Positions 50,524-60,170 of a stretch of DNA of 64,000 bases are shown here, one piece after another. The notes under the pieces were generated by a model. That model did not search any database, had not been told where the DNA came from, and was given only the letters and a program-made list of their open reading frames with translations. This DNA comes from Dactylosporangium siamense (GTDB taxonomy: Bacteria; Actinomycetota; Actinomycetes; Mycobacteriales; Micromonosporaceae): positions 48,231 to 112,230 of the forward strand of contig NZ_BONQ01000015.1 of assembly GCF_016862795.1 (NCBI RefSeq), in the 5' to 3' direction. The stretch's first letter is position 1. The number at the start of each line of letters is the position of its first letter. The position numbers were made by a program, and so were the translations under genes.

Positions 50524-51984
50524 GTGCGCCGACCCCTCCTGTTCGTGGTGCCGCTGGTTGCCCTCATCGCCGGCTGCTCACCCGACCCGTCCCCGACCGC
50601 CGACCCGAGCCCCAGTGTCACCGCCAGCCCCAGCCCCGCCGGTCCCGACTACACCGCCTGGGCCGCGGGCCGCTCGACGCCGGTCGCCGATCCGCTGTAC
50701 CCCGCCTACGGTCACGCCGACGTGGACGTCCTGCACTACGGCCTCGACCTGTCGTGGGTGCCCGAGACGAAGGTGCTGACCGGGCAGGCGACGTTGCGGC
50801 TGCGGGCCGCGAGCGACCTGACCGCGGTGAAGCTCGACTTCTCGCAGGCGTACACCCTCGACGGGGTCACCCTCAACGGCGCCGCCGTCACCGCCACGAT
50901 CGCCGACAACGACCTGTCGGTGCCTGGGACCGTCGCCAAGGACGCGTTCGCGACGCTCGTCGTGAAGTATCACGGGACACCGACCACGGTGCCGATGCCG
51001 TCGCACCGCACGGACAGCGAGCCGCTCGGCCTCACGGTCGCCAAGGACGGCGGGCTGTGGACGATGCAGGAGCCGTACGGCGCGTCCACCTGGTACCCGT
51101 CCAACGACCAGCCGTCGGACAAGGCGCTCTACGACATCGCGGTCACGGTCCCCGAGGGATGGGCCGCGGTGGCCACCGGTGTCGCGAAGCCGCAGGAGGG
51201 CAACACGTTCCGGTACGTCGCCGCCGACCCGGTCGCGACCTACCTGACCACGCTCGCCGTCGGCAGGTACCAGAAGGAGACGGCGGAGGGGCCGCGCGGC
51301 GTCCCGCTCACCTACTGGTTCCGCCAGGGCACCGACGACAAGCTGCTGCCGGTGATCAGGAAGTCACCGCAGTTGCTGGGTTGGCTGGAGCAGCGGTTCG
51401 GGGCGTACCCGTTCGCCAGCGGCGGCGTGGTCATGGTGCCGTCGGGCTCGGCGATGGAGACCGCGCAGATGATCACCATGGGCACGCCGGACTACGGCAC
51501 CACGAAGCCGGCCGAGATCGCGAGGTACTTCGAGGACGACCTGCTGCACGAGTACGCCCACCACTGGTTCGGCAACACCGTCGGCCCGACCGGCTGGAAG
51601 GACCTGTGGCTCAACGAGGGCTGGGCCACGTACGTGCAGCACCTCTACTCCAACGAGCGGGACAAGATCACCGCGAAGCAGTGGGAGGACTGGGCCCGGG
51701 GCGTCGACAGCCGGCTGCGCGCCAAGCTCGGCCCGCCCGGCAACCCGAAGGCGGAGAACTTCGCGGAGAGCAACGTGTACATGTGCCCGGCGCTGATGCT
51801 GCACCAGATCCACAAGCAGTTGGGTGACGACGCGTTCTTCGCCCTCGCCCGCGAGTGGGCGCAGCAGCACCGCAACACCACGCAGGACCGGGCGTCGTTC
51901 ATCGCGTTCGTCAACAAGCAGACCGGCAAGGACTTCACCGCGCTCATCAACACCTGGCTCGACTCGCCCACCACCCCGAAGTAG
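50524..51984 (+). CDS. M1-family metallopeptidase lipoprotein
   Basis: 486 residues. Signal peptide with lipobox LIAGC (Cys18), Pro/Ser/Thr linker, then an M1 aminopeptidase fold. Zinc site HEYAHHW (His342, His346) with Glu365 in LWLNEGWATY, the exact HExxH-x18-E spacing, so catalysis is probably intact. The exopeptidase motif reads SAMETAQM rather than GAMEN. It would trim peptides at the cell surface. A GTG start with leaderless promoter is preferred over longer frames from 50311, because it places the signal peptide at the N-terminus. Confidence 0.9.
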   Translation: MRRPLLFVVPLVALIAGCSPDPSPTADPSPSVTASPSPAGPDYTAWAAGRSTPVADPLYPAYGHADVDVLHYGLDLSWVPETKVLTGQATLRLRAASDLTAVKLDFSQAYTLDGVTLNGAAVTATIADNDLSVPGTVAKDAFATLVVKYHGTPTTVPMPSHRTDSEPLGLTVAKDGGLWTMQEPYGASTWYPSNDQPSDKALYDIAVTVPEGWAAVATGVAKPQEGNTFRYVAADPVATYLTTLAVGRYQKETAEGPRGVPLTYWFRQGTDDKLLPVIRKSPQLLGWLEQRFGAYPFASGGVVMVPSGSAMETAQMITMGTPDYGTTKPAEIARYFEDDLLHEYAHHWFGNTVGPTGWKDLWLNEGWATYVQHLYSNERDKITAKQWEDWARGVDSRLRAKLGPPGNPKAENFAESNVYMCPALMLHQIHKQLGDDAFFALAREWAQQHRNTTQDRASFIAFVNKQTGKDFTALINTWLDSPTTPK

Positions 51985-51990
51985 GCAGGC

Positions 51991-52024
51991 CCGGACGCAC
52001 AGCACCGGGGTGCTGTGCGTCCGG
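51991..52024 (+). terminator. Long hairpin after the M1 peptidase
   Basis: Perfect 16-bp stem (51991-52006 with 52009-52024) with a nominal 2-base loop. Confidence 0.85.
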
Positions 52025-52086
52025 CCGCAGCGCCGTGTTCACCTCCGCTTCAAACCGGCGACGATCATGACCGGTGAGCTGGCCGG

Positions 52087-53880
52087 ATGCGAAGAATGTT
52101 GGTCGTCGTGCTGCTGGCGGGTGCGCTGATGGGCTGGCCCGGCACCGCTGGCGCCGCCGTGGCGCACGTCCGGGTCACCGGCGGGGTCAGCTACGGCGCG
52201 ACCCTGGCGGTGGGCCAGTTCGCCGCCGACGTCCAACGGCAGGGGATGCAGGTCGACGTCTACCCCAGCGGCGGGCTGTCGGCCGGGTGGGCCTTCAGCG
52301 GGTACGAAACCGACTTCGCGGTGACCAGGAGACAGCTGGACTTCCGGTCGGACAGCCGCCCCTACGCCTACGTTCCGCTGTTCGGCGGCGGCACCGCGCT
52401 GCCGTACCGGCTCACCATCGGTGACCACCAGGTGCGTGACCTGCGGCTGTCCGGGTCGACCATCGCCAGGATCTTCACGAACCAGATCACCGACTGGAGC
52501 GACCCGGCGATCACCGCGGACAACAACGGCCGGCGGTTCCCGCCGCTGCCGATCATCCCGGTGGTGCACGCGGACAACACCGACGAGAGCGTCCAGCTCA
52601 GCGCCTACCTGGCCGACCGGTTCCCGCAGATCTGGGGCCCGTTCAACAACGGTTCGGCCACGGCGACGGGGAACTTCCCGCAGCAGGGTGCGGCGGTGGC
52701 GCTCTGGCCCGGCCAGCTGCGCGACTTCCTGTCCCAGGCGGCGAACAACGGCGCGATCGCCTACGACGGGTATGCGTCCGCGTTGGAGGCGAACCTGCCG
52801 GTCGCGAAGGTCCGCAACGAGGCCGGCTACTTCACGCTGCCGACGGACTTCAACGTGTCGGTGGCGCTGCAGCGGGCGCGGTTCGACACCGACCCCGGTT
52901 CGGCGAGTCATCTGATGCAACGCCTCGAGGACGTGTACACCAACCCGGACCGGCGCGCGTACCCGCTGTCGTCGTACACCTACGCCGTCCTGCCGACCGG
53001 CACCGTCCCGTATGACCGGCAGACGACGACGCAGCAACGGCAGACCCTCGCGGACTTCGTCGACCACGCGATCTGCCGCGGCCAGGCATCGCTGGGCGTG
53101 CAGGGCTACGCGCCACTGCCGACGAACCTGGTTCAGGCCGGCTACGCCCAGCTGCGGCGGCTCGCGGCGGCCGACCCGGCGGTGTCCGTGCCGGTCGGGC
53201 ACCCGGAGCGCTGCGGCAACCCGGCGTACTCGGCGGCCGGGCCGGACGTCAACCGGCTCGTGGAGGTGGGGCCGATGCCGTCGCGGTGCGATCAGGACGG
53301 GTCCGGGCCGTGCCTGGTGGGGCCGTTCCCGCCGCCCGCCGTGCCGCTGAGCATCGGCAACGACACCGAGCCGTACCCCGGTGCCGCGAGCCTGCGCGTC
53401 GCCGGCGGCACCGCCGTGCACCTGACCCAGGTCGACCCCGCCTCGGCCGCGGGGCACCCCGCGCAGGCGACGGATCCGACCGGTCACCGGCACGCGTGGG
53501 TCTTCGCCGGAAGCCTCGGCGGCGTCGCGGTCGACGACAGCCGCCCGGGCATGCCGGGATGGACCCTGGTCGGGCAGGCCACCGACTTCGTGAACGGAGC
53601 GACGGCGGTGCCGGCCCGCAACCTCGGCTGGACGCCCGCGCTGGTCGGGCCGGGCAGCGACGCCGAAGGGTCCCCCACCGCCGGGCCGCCGGTCACGCCG
53701 GCCCTCGGGCAGGCGTCGAGCACCGGGCTCGCCGAACCGGGCACGGTCCTGGCCGCCGCGCCGCCCGGCAGCGGCCTCGGCGTGCAGCGGGTCGCCGCGG
53801 ACCTGGCGCTGTGGATGCCGGACACCTCGGCGAAGGGCACCTACACCGCGACCCTGACCCTGACGCTGATCAGCGCCTGA
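52087..53880 (+). CDS. Secreted PstS-like substrate-binding protein with extended C-terminus
   Basis: 597 residues, signal peptide cleaved after about TAGAA (residue 24). Residues 25-360 resemble the phosphate-binding PstS fold (SIARIFTNQITDWSDPAI is the characteristic helix-strand, then ANNGAIAYDGYA), but the entry motif, normally GSGxT, is replaced by SYGATLA and SGGLSAGWA. A further 230-residue beta-rich domain follows. No pst transport genes are adjacent, so a surface or signalling role is possible. ATG 52096 is an alternative start. Confidence 0.72.
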   Translation: MRRMLVVVLLAGALMGWPGTAGAAVAHVRVTGGVSYGATLAVGQFAADVQRQGMQVDVYPSGGLSAGWAFSGYETDFAVTRRQLDFRSDSRPYAYVPLFGGGTALPYRLTIGDHQVRDLRLSGSTIARIFTNQITDWSDPAITADNNGRRFPPLPIIPVVHADNTDESVQLSAYLADRFPQIWGPFNNGSATATGNFPQQGAAVALWPGQLRDFLSQAANNGAIAYDGYASALEANLPVAKVRNEAGYFTLPTDFNVSVALQRARFDTDPGSASHLMQRLEDVYTNPDRRAYPLSSYTYAVLPTGTVPYDRQTTTQQRQTLADFVDHAICRGQASLGVQGYAPLPTNLVQAGYAQLRRLAAADPAVSVPVGHPERCGNPAYSAAGPDVNRLVEVGPMPSRCDQDGSGPCLVGPFPPPAVPLSIGNDTEPYPGAASLRVAGGTAVHLTQVDPASAAGHPAQATDPTGHRHAWVFAGSLGGVAVDDSRPGMPGWTLVGQATDFVNGATAVPARNLGWTPALVGPGSDAEGSPTAGPPVTPALGQASSTGLAEPGTVLAAAPPGSGLGVQRVAADLALWMPDTSAKGTYTATLTLTLISA

Positions 53881-53936
53881 CGGCGCCGAACGGGCCCCGG
53901 ATTGCCGTGCCGGCAGTGCCGGGGCAGAATCCGGCG

Positions 53937-54455
53937 ATGTCCTCCACTGCGCAGCCGCCCGTCCCCACGCCGCCGTCGGGGCGGGTGCGGACCCGGGTCC
54001 TTGTGGGTGTGGCGGCCGGCGTCGCCGTCGTGGCGGTCGCGGCCGGCATCGTGACCGCGGGGCGGGGTGGCGGCGACGGCGGGCCGGACCGGGGTGGGGC
54101 CGCCGGGACGGCGGCGGCGTCCACAGCGGCTGCGACTGGTCGTACCCCTGCGGCGGCGAACAGCTCGTCCAGCGCTTCGGGGGCGATATCGCCCGGCACC
54201 TCACCCGCGACCTCGCCCGCCACGACGGCACCGGCGACCGTCGTGGTGCCGGCGCTGGTGGGCAAGAACGCGGCAGCGGCCCGCATCGAGCTGGAGCAGC
54301 TGGGCTTCCGCGACGTCCGGTTCGGCTCGCAGGAGGCCGGGGAGCCCGACGTGGTCCTGCCGCAGAACTGGACGGTGACGCGGCAGTCGGCCGCCGCCGG
54401 CACACGGCTGGCCACGACCACCCAGATCGTGCTGACCTGCGCCAGAAGGGTCTGA
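53937..54455 (+). CDS. Membrane-anchored PASTA-domain protein
   Basis: 172 residues: short Pro-rich cytoplasmic start, one membrane span (VLVGVAAGVAVVAVAAGIV), a Ser/Thr/Ala-rich extracellular linker (about 55-105) and one PASTA domain (VVPALVGKNAAAARIELEQLGF). PASTA domains bind peptidoglycan fragments or beta-lactams in kinases; here the kinase domain is absent. Function unknown. Confidence 0.77.
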   Translation: MSSTAQPPVPTPPSGRVRTRVLVGVAAGVAVVAVAAGIVTAGRGGGDGGPDRGGAAGTAAASTAAATGRTPAAANSSSSASGAISPGTSPATSPATTAPATVVVPALVGKNAAAARIELEQLGFRDVRFGSQEAGEPDVVLPQNWTVTRQSAAAGTRLATTTQIVLTCARRV

Positions 54456-54465
54456 ACCGGGCAGC

Positions 54466-54957
54466 TCAGGCCGGGGCTTTGTCGCGCTCGATCAGGAACG
54501 CGCGCAGGGTTTCCTGCTGGTCGGCGGACATGAACTGCTGCGGGATCACCGTGTAGGGGACCCGGCCGGTGAACAGCACCCAGAAGCCGCGGGACTCGGT
54601 GACCTTGGTGACCTCGTCCCAGTCCAGATGGCCGCTCTCGTCGCCGCTGCGCATCGTCACGGTGTCGTCGTTGATGTCGTAGCCGCCGTCGACGGCCAGG
54701 CCGTTCAGGCGGCGGCGGGCGTTGTACCGGGCCCAGACGGGGAACAGCATCGACGCCACGCCGACCACCAGGATCGTGGTCCAGAACGGGCTGGCGTCGA
54801 AGTCCTTGCCGCCGATCGGCACCCACAGCCCCAGCAGCCCCACGGCGATCAGCCCGAAGCCGATGTACCGGTACTTGCGCAGGTAGACGTCACTGAGCAC
54901 GGTGGCGACGCGGGCCGCGTACGCCGGGTCCGCCGGAATGTCGAATCGGATGTGCAC
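54466..54957 (-). CDS. YcxB-like membrane protein
   Basis: 163 residues. Two membrane spans near 30-75 followed by a YcxB-type C-terminal beta domain (LDWDEVTKVTESRGFWVLF, YTVIPQQFM). Function of the family is unknown. The GTG at 54957 is preferred because TATCCT ends six bases upstream, a leaderless arrangement; a longer frame to 55032 lacks such support. It converges on the PASTA gene with a 10-base gap. Confidence 0.72.
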   Translation of the reverse strand: MHIRFDIPADPAYAARVATVLSDVYLRKYRYIGFGLIAVGLLGLWVPIGGKDFDASPFWTTILVVGVASMLFPVWARYNARRRLNGLAVDGGYDINDDTVTMRSGDESGHLDWDEVTKVTESRGFWVLFTGRVPYTVIPQQFMSADQQETLRAFLIERDKAPA

Positions 54958-54963
54958 GCGGCC

Positions 54964-54969
54964 AGGATA
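54964..54969 (-). promoter_or_regulatory. Leaderless-type -10 (TATCCT) of the YcxB-like gene
   Basis: On the minus strand, TATCCT is followed by six bases and the GTG start. Confidence 0.45.
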
Positions 54970-55163
54970 GCGACCGTCCGGCAACCGACCGGCACGGCGG
55001 GCCTCGCGGATGTCCCCCGAATGGCTGTCCACTGTGGACTCCGGGAGCGTGGGGCGGACACCCCAACGGCAACCGGCGGCGAACCGGGGGCGCTCCGGGA
55101 GCCCCGGAATCTTATGGAGGTCAGGCCGCCGGGCCTGGCACCACGACTCCGGGGAGATTCGAC

Positions 55164-56246
55164 TTGACGTTCGCCGCGCTGAACTCCGACCGTATCCGTC
55201 GCGCCGTCCGCCGGCTCCTGCCGGTCGGCGTCCTCGCCGCCGCTGCCCTCGTGGGTGCGACGACAGGCGGAACGGCCGCGTCGGCGGCTGGGGCCCCCTG
55301 CACGGTGGACGCCAAGCTCGTGCCGTCCTGCGGGGTGCTGTGGGGCGCCGCCGCCGGTGGCTTCTCCGACGTGCCCCGCGACGAGGCGCTCAAGACGTTC
55401 GAGCGCAAGACGGGCCGGACCGCGGCGATCTACCACACCTACCACAAGGGCAACGAGCTGTTCCCGACCAAGGACGAGGTCGCGATGACCGCGGACCCGG
55501 CCAGGCCCCGCACCCTGATGCTGAACTGGAAGGTCTCCTACGGCACCACCTGGGCGAAGGTCGCCGCCGGCGCTCAGGACGCCCGGATCGACCGCGAGGC
55601 CGCCTACCTGAAGGCGAACTTCACCAAGCCGTTCTTCCTGGTCCTGCACCACGAGCCGGAGAACGACGTCAACCCCAAGGCGGGTTCGGGCATGACCGCC
55701 AAGGACTTCGCCGCCATGTACCGGCACACCATCCTGCGGCTGCGCGCGGCCGGCGTGACCAACGCCGTGTCGACGATCGCGTACATGAACTACGAGAAGT
55801 GGAACAACTCGCCGTGGTGGGCCGACCTGTACCCGGGCGACGACGTGATCGACTGGATCGGCGTGGACTCGTACCTGAACGCGCAGCCCAAGGGCTTCCA
55901 CAGCGGTGACTTCACCTCGCTGATGAACCGCACCACCGGCAACCAGACCTCGAAGTACCCCGGCTTCTACACCTGGGCCACCACGAAGCACCCGGGCAAG
56001 CCCGTCATGGTCGCCGAGTGGGGCGTGTACGACTCGTCCGCCAAGGTCGCCGGCGTCAACAAGGCCAACACGTTCGACACCGTGCTGAAGAACCTCGCCG
56101 CCATGCCCGCGATCAAGGGCCTCGTGTACTTCGAGACCGCCCGCGACCAGTCCGGCCACGACATCCGCGTCGACGACACCCCGCAGGCGCTCACCGCGTT
56201 CCAGCGCGTCGCCGCCGACCCGCGCTTCAACGTGACCCTCAAGTAA
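55164..56246 (+). CDS. Secreted GH26-type glycoside hydrolase
   Basis: 360 residues from a TTG with GGGGAG seven bases upstream. Signal peptide to about residue 42. A (beta/alpha)8 glycosidase with candidate acid/base Glu164 (LVLHHEPEND) and nucleophile Glu285 (VMVAEWGVYD), the spacing of clan GH-A and GH26-like enzymes. Substrate is uncertain; beta-mannan or beta-glucan. It lacks the carbohydrate module of the enzyme at 28431 and is only distantly similar. Confidence 0.75.
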   Translation: MTFAALNSDRIRRAVRRLLPVGVLAAAALVGATTGGTAASAAGAPCTVDAKLVPSCGVLWGAAAGGFSDVPRDEALKTFERKTGRTAAIYHTYHKGNELFPTKDEVAMTADPARPRTLMLNWKVSYGTTWAKVAAGAQDARIDREAAYLKANFTKPFFLVLHHEPENDVNPKAGSGMTAKDFAAMYRHTILRLRAAGVTNAVSTIAYMNYEKWNNSPWWADLYPGDDVIDWIGVDSYLNAQPKGFHSGDFTSLMNRTTGNQTSKYPGFYTWATTKHPGKPVMVAEWGVYDSSAKVAGVNKANTFDTVLKNLAAMPAIKGLVYFETARDQSGHDIRVDDTPQALTAFQRVAADPRFNVTLK

Positions 56247-56264
56247 CAAGCCACCCCCCGGTGC

Positions 56265-56302
56265 CGAAGGCCGTCCAGGACCCCCGTCCTGGGCGGCCTT
56301 CG
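56265..56302 (+). terminator. Long hairpin after the second GH26-type gene
   Basis: 17-bp stem (56265-56281 with 56286-56302) with one G-U pair and a CCCC loop. Confidence 0.87.
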
Positions 56303-56326
56303 CGGTGTCCGTGCACACTGTCCGCC

Positions 56327-57799
56327 ATGAGCGACGCGCCGCAGGTCCCCACCGGGATCGTCATCCCCACCGTCGACGGTTCACCGAGCACGTCGGCGCT
56401 GGGCCGGGCGGTCGTCGCCGACGCGCTGCGGTCCGTGGCGCCGTCGTGGGCCGCCGAGGCCGGGACCACCACGAACTGGCGGCGCGACTACCTGCGCCAC
56501 TTCCACCGGCTGGTCGAGGCCGGGCTGCCGTCCCGCGAGGCGGCGCTGACCGTCGCCGCCGACGGGCTCGGTGCGTTGCGTTCGCGGATGCGGTACCGGA
56601 TGAGCCCCGACCTGGGCGAGCAGCCCCTGGATGCCGCGTTCGACGCCCCCGCCGGTGCGCCGCTACGGACGGTCACCGTCGCCGGGGCGGGTGAGGTGCG
56701 GCGGGAGCTCGTCGTGCCGTACCGCGGCGAACGGCTGCACGGCGCGAGCCTGGACCGCCAGCTGGACCGATGGGTGGAGGGCGGCGTCATCGAGGCCTCA
56801 TGCGCGGCGGCGCTGCGCACCGTCGCCGCGAACCCGTCGTGGCTGGCGTTGCCGGACCGGCCGGTCGTGGTCCTCGGCGCCGGCGCGGAGATGGGCCCGC
56901 TGACGGCGCTGCTGCGCTGGGGTGCCGACGTCGTGGCCGTCGACCTGCCGCGGCCCGCGATCTGGCAGCGGCTCCTGGAGACCGCGCACCGCTCCGGCGG
57001 CCGGTTGCACGTGCCGGTCTCCTCCCCGGATGACACCGAGCTTTCGCGGCACGCCGGTGCGGACCTGTTGCACGACCTGCGCCGGGTCGCCGACTGGCTC
57101 GGCGAGGTCGGCGGCGCGCCGGTGCTGGGCAACTACGTGTACGCCGACGGCCCCCTCAACGTGCGGGTCGCGGTGGCCGTCGACGCGCTCACCGTGCGGC
57201 TGCGTGAGACCCGCCCGGACCTGGCCCTGGCCTTCCTGGCCACGCCGACCGACGTGTTCGCCGTCCCCGACGACGCGGTCGAGGAGTCCGCCCGGCGCTA
57301 CGCGGGCGCGAAGGGCGTCGGCCGGCTCCGCGGCCCGCTGCGGGTCCTCAGCGGCGGCCGGCTCCTCGCCCCGAACTACCCCGCCGGCCGGTACCCCGGC
57401 ATCAACGACAGCCTCGTGCCGCAGCAGGGCCCAAACTATGCCCTCGCGAAGCGGTTGCAACGGTGGCGGGCGGCGCACGAGCGGGCCGCCGGGGCCACGG
57501 TGTCGCTGACCGTCGCGCCGGCGACCCGGACCCGCAGCGTGCTCAAGAACCGGCTCCTGGCCGCCGCGTACGCGGGCGCGCACCGCTTCGGCATCGAGAT
57601 CTTCGAACCGGCGACCAGCAACACCCTCATGGCCGCGCTGCTCGTGCACGACCTGCACGTGCCGCGCCCCGGGGACACCCACCCGTGGCAGGACGAGGCG
57701 GACGCGGCGGCGCACGGCGGACTGTGGCGGCAGCCGTACGCGCCGCGCAGCGCCCTCGGCCTCGCCGTCCTCTTCGGCTTCGGGGTGGCTCGCGGCTGA
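56327..57799 (+). CDS. Conserved actinobacterial-type protein of unknown function, Rossmann-like centre
   Basis: 490 residues, no signal or membrane segment. A glycine-rich segment (VVVLGAGAEMGPLTALLRWGADVVAVDLPR, about 175-205) looks like a dinucleotide- or SAM-binding Rossmann turn. Other conserved-looking text: GLPSREAALTVAADGLGALRSR and NDSLVPQQGPNYALAKRLQRW. I cannot assign a reaction. Monocistronic, between the hairpin at 56265 and the regulator at 57840. Confidence 0.65.
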   Translation: MSDAPQVPTGIVIPTVDGSPSTSALGRAVVADALRSVAPSWAAEAGTTTNWRRDYLRHFHRLVEAGLPSREAALTVAADGLGALRSRMRYRMSPDLGEQPLDAAFDAPAGAPLRTVTVAGAGEVRRELVVPYRGERLHGASLDRQLDRWVEGGVIEASCAAALRTVAANPSWLALPDRPVVVLGAGAEMGPLTALLRWGADVVAVDLPRPAIWQRLLETAHRSGGRLHVPVSSPDDTELSRHAGADLLHDLRRVADWLGEVGGAPVLGNYVYADGPLNVRVAVAVDALTVRLRETRPDLALAFLATPTDVFAVPDDAVEESARRYAGAKGVGRLRGPLRVLSGGRLLAPNYPAGRYPGINDSLVPQQGPNYALAKRLQRWRAAHERAAGATVSLTVAPATRTRSVLKNRLLAAAYAGAHRFGIEIFEPATSNTLMAALLVHDLHVPRPGDTHPWQDEADAAAHGGLWRQPYAPRSALGLAVLFGFGVARG

Positions 57800-57839
57800 C
57801 GGCCTTGTAGCCTGGCCTTTTCGACCCTAGGGGGTGGCG

Positions 57840-59003
57840 ATGGCGCTCGACCGAATCGCCGCCGCCGCGTCGAGTGACGCCGGTGGGGTCGACCCGGCGC
57901 TGCTCGGTGACTTCCTGCCCGCGGTCGTCGCGGCGACCGCCGGCGGCCGGCGGCTGCGGAAACGGGAGCTGGAGGCGTGCGCCGCGTCCGGCCGGCTGGC
58001 GGCGGTGCGGGGGGTGGCGCTGCGCGCGCTGGTCGACCTGTACCTGTCGGCGGCGTGGCGGCTGTGGCGGGACGTGCCCGAGGTGGCCGCCGGGGACGCC
58101 GAACGGGTCCGGGGGGCCGCCCTCGCGGTGCTGCGGGCCGCCGATGACGGCGTCGCCGCCCTGGTGGAGGGGTTCCAGCTGGCCCGCGCCGACGTGATCC
58201 GGCTCCAGGAGTCGGTCAAGCACGACGTGATGGAGGCGCTCCTCGCCGGTGGGCAGCAGGCGATCGAGGCGACCGGGCCCGCCGCCGACATCGGGCTGAC
58301 GCTGTCCGGGCCGGTCGCCGTGCTCGTCGTCCGCCGGCCCGCGGGCTTCGGCGGGCCCGACACCGCCGCGGCCCCGGGACGGCTCGAACGGGCGCTGCAG
58401 GGCCGCCACGGCGACGCCCAGCCGCTGACCCTCATCCGGTCGGGCGACCTCGTCTGCGTGTTCGCCGCGCCCGACGCCGCCGCGGTGCAGTCGGTGCGCG
58501 ACGTCGTCACCCGTGAGCTGGACGAGCAGACCCGCTCGGCGCGCGACGGCCGCTCGTGGCGCGGCGCCGTCAGCAGCCCCAGGATCGGCGCGGCGGCGGT
58601 GCGCACCAGCCACGACGAGGCGCGGTACGCCCTCGACCTCGCCGACCGCCTCGCCCTGGAACAGCCCGTCGTCGACGCGCGGGACCTCACCATCTACCGG
58701 GTGCTGCTGCAGGACCTGCCCGCCGTCCACGACCTGGTCCGCAGCACCCTCACGCCGCTCACCCGGGCCCGCGGCGGCGCCGGTCACCTCATCGAGACCC
58801 TCGACGCGTACTACGCGACGGGCTGCGTGGCGACCGAGACCGCGGCCCGGCTGAACCTGTCGGTGCGGGCCGTCACGTACCGGCTGGCGCGCGTGGCAGA
58901 GTTGATCGGAAGAGATCCCGCGGACCCCGCCGAGCGGCTCACCCTGCATGCGGCGGTGACGGCCGCGAGGCTGCTCGACTGGCCCGCGACCGCGTTCGAC
59001 TGA
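57840..59003 (+). CDS. PucR/CdaR-type transcriptional regulator
   Basis: 387 residues. The N-terminal helical domain and central GGDEF-like fold lack named catalytic motifs. The C-terminal HTH is diagnostic of the PucR class (ETLDAYYATGCVATETAARLNLSVRAVTYRLARVAELIG). Such proteins respond to nutrients or intermediates. A ribosome site (GGGGG) favours ATG 57840 over GTG 57834. The target is unknown; it may act on its own gene or the downstream TerC gene. Confidence 0.82.
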   Translation: MALDRIAAAASSDAGGVDPALLGDFLPAVVAATAGGRRLRKRELEACAASGRLAAVRGVALRALVDLYLSAAWRLWRDVPEVAAGDAERVRGAALAVLRAADDGVAALVEGFQLARADVIRLQESVKHDVMEALLAGGQQAIEATGPAADIGLTLSGPVAVLVVRRPAGFGGPDTAAAPGRLERALQGRHGDAQPLTLIRSGDLVCVFAAPDAAAVQSVRDVVTRELDEQTRSARDGRSWRGAVSSPRIGAAAVRTSHDEARYALDLADRLALEQPVVDARDLTIYRVLLQDLPAVHDLVRSTLTPLTRARGGAGHLIETLDAYYATGCVATETAARLNLSVRAVTYRLARVAELIGRDPADPAERLTLHAAVTAARLLDWPATAFD

Positions 59004-59126
59004 CGGTCCCTTCTTGCCGGTCGTCGGCAACGTACACCCGGCGGATTGTCCATCGGCGGACGCTGCGGGCCACGGGGGTCACCGGCGAGGCTTGACCCAG
59101 ACGTCCTGCGATCTGGAGGAGGCTTC

Positions 59127-60170
59127 ATGCTCGACGTACCGATCTGGCTGTGGGCGACGTTCGGCATCGGTGTCGTCGTCATGCTCGCCGTCGACCTGTT
59201 CGCGCACCGCAAGGAACACGTCATCGGGTTCCGGGAGGCGGCCAAGTGGAGCGCGGTCTGGGTGGCGCTGTCGCTGGCCTTCGCGGGCCTGGTCTGGGCG
59301 ACCCTCGGCGCTGACGCCGGCGTCGAGTTCACGACCGCGTGGCTGCTGGAGAAGAGCCTGTCGGTCGACAACCTGTTCGTGTTCGCGCTGATCTTCGGGT
59401 ACTTCGCGGTGCCCAAGCAGTACCAGCACCGGGCGTTGTTCTACGGCGTCATCGGCGCCCTGATCTTCCGCGCCATCTTCATCGCGGCCGGTGTGGCGAT
59501 CATCAGCAAGTTCACCGTCGTGCTGTTCGTCTTCGCGGCGATCCTGCTGTGGAGCGCGTACAAGCTGATCAAGGACAACGAGGACGACTACGACCCGAGC
59601 ACGAACGCCGCGGTCCGGCTGGTCCGCAAGATCGTGCCGGTGCAGGACGAGTACGTGGGCGCCAAGTTCTTCGTGCGCAAGGCCGCGAAGTGGGTCGCGA
59701 CGCCGATGCTCGTCGTGGTGGTCGCGATCGAGGCCGCCGACCTGGTCTTCGCCGTCGACAGCGTGCCGGCCGTCCTGGCGGTCAGCGACGACACGTTCAT
59801 CGTGTACTCGTCCAACGCGTTCGCGATCCTCGGCCTGCGGGCGCTGTACTTCCTGCTCGCGGGGATGCTGGACAAGTTCCGGTACCTGTCGAAGGGCCTC
59901 GCGATCATCCTCGCCTTCATCGGCGTGAAGCTGATCCTGCAGGCCGCGCACAAGACGATCAGCACCGCGGTGCCGGAGATCCCGTCGCTGGTCAGCCTGG
60001 CGGTGGTCGTGGTCGTCCTGGCCGGGTCGGTGATCCTGAGCCTGCGCGCGGGGCCGCCGGACGAGGCGGATCAGGTCGAGGCGCTTGCTGACTCACCTGC
60101 TGACTCTGACTCGCCTGCTGACTCGCTTGCTGACTCGCCCGCCAGGAGCGACCAGATCTCGAGGTCGTGA
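59127..60170 (+). CDS. TerC-family integral membrane protein (Alx-like)
   Basis: 347 residues with about eight or nine membrane spans. TerC signatures: LEKSLSVDNLFVFALIFGYF and EAADLVFAVDSVPAVLAVSDD, whose acidic residues line a proposed metal path. Members take part in manganese export, tellurite resistance or metalation of secreted proteins. The last 30 residues are a Ser/Asp/Ala repeat. The 3' end overlaps the convergent GNAT gene by 100 bases. GGAGGAGG precedes the ATG. Confidence 0.92.
   Translation: MLDVPIWLWATFGIGVVVMLAVDLFAHRKEHVIGFREAAKWSAVWVALSLAFAGLVWATLGADAGVEFTTAWLLEKSLSVDNLFVFALIFGYFAVPKQYQHRALFYGVIGALIFRAIFIAAGVAIISKFTVVLFVFAAILLWSAYKLIKDNEDDYDPSTNAAVRLVRKIVPVQDEYVGAKFFVRKAAKWVATPMLVVVVAIEAADLVFAVDSVPAVLAVSDDTFIVYSSNAFAILGLRALYFLLAGMLDKFRYLSKGLAIILAFIGVKLILQAAHKTISTAVPEIPSLVSLAVVVVVLAGSVILSLRAGPPDEADQVEALADSPADSDSPADSLADSPARSDQISRS

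Noticed and set aside
59004..59126. yybP-ykoY manganese riboswitch upstream of terC
   Set aside because: Such riboswitches often precede terC-like genes, but I could not find the paired conserved motifs in this 123-bp spacer.
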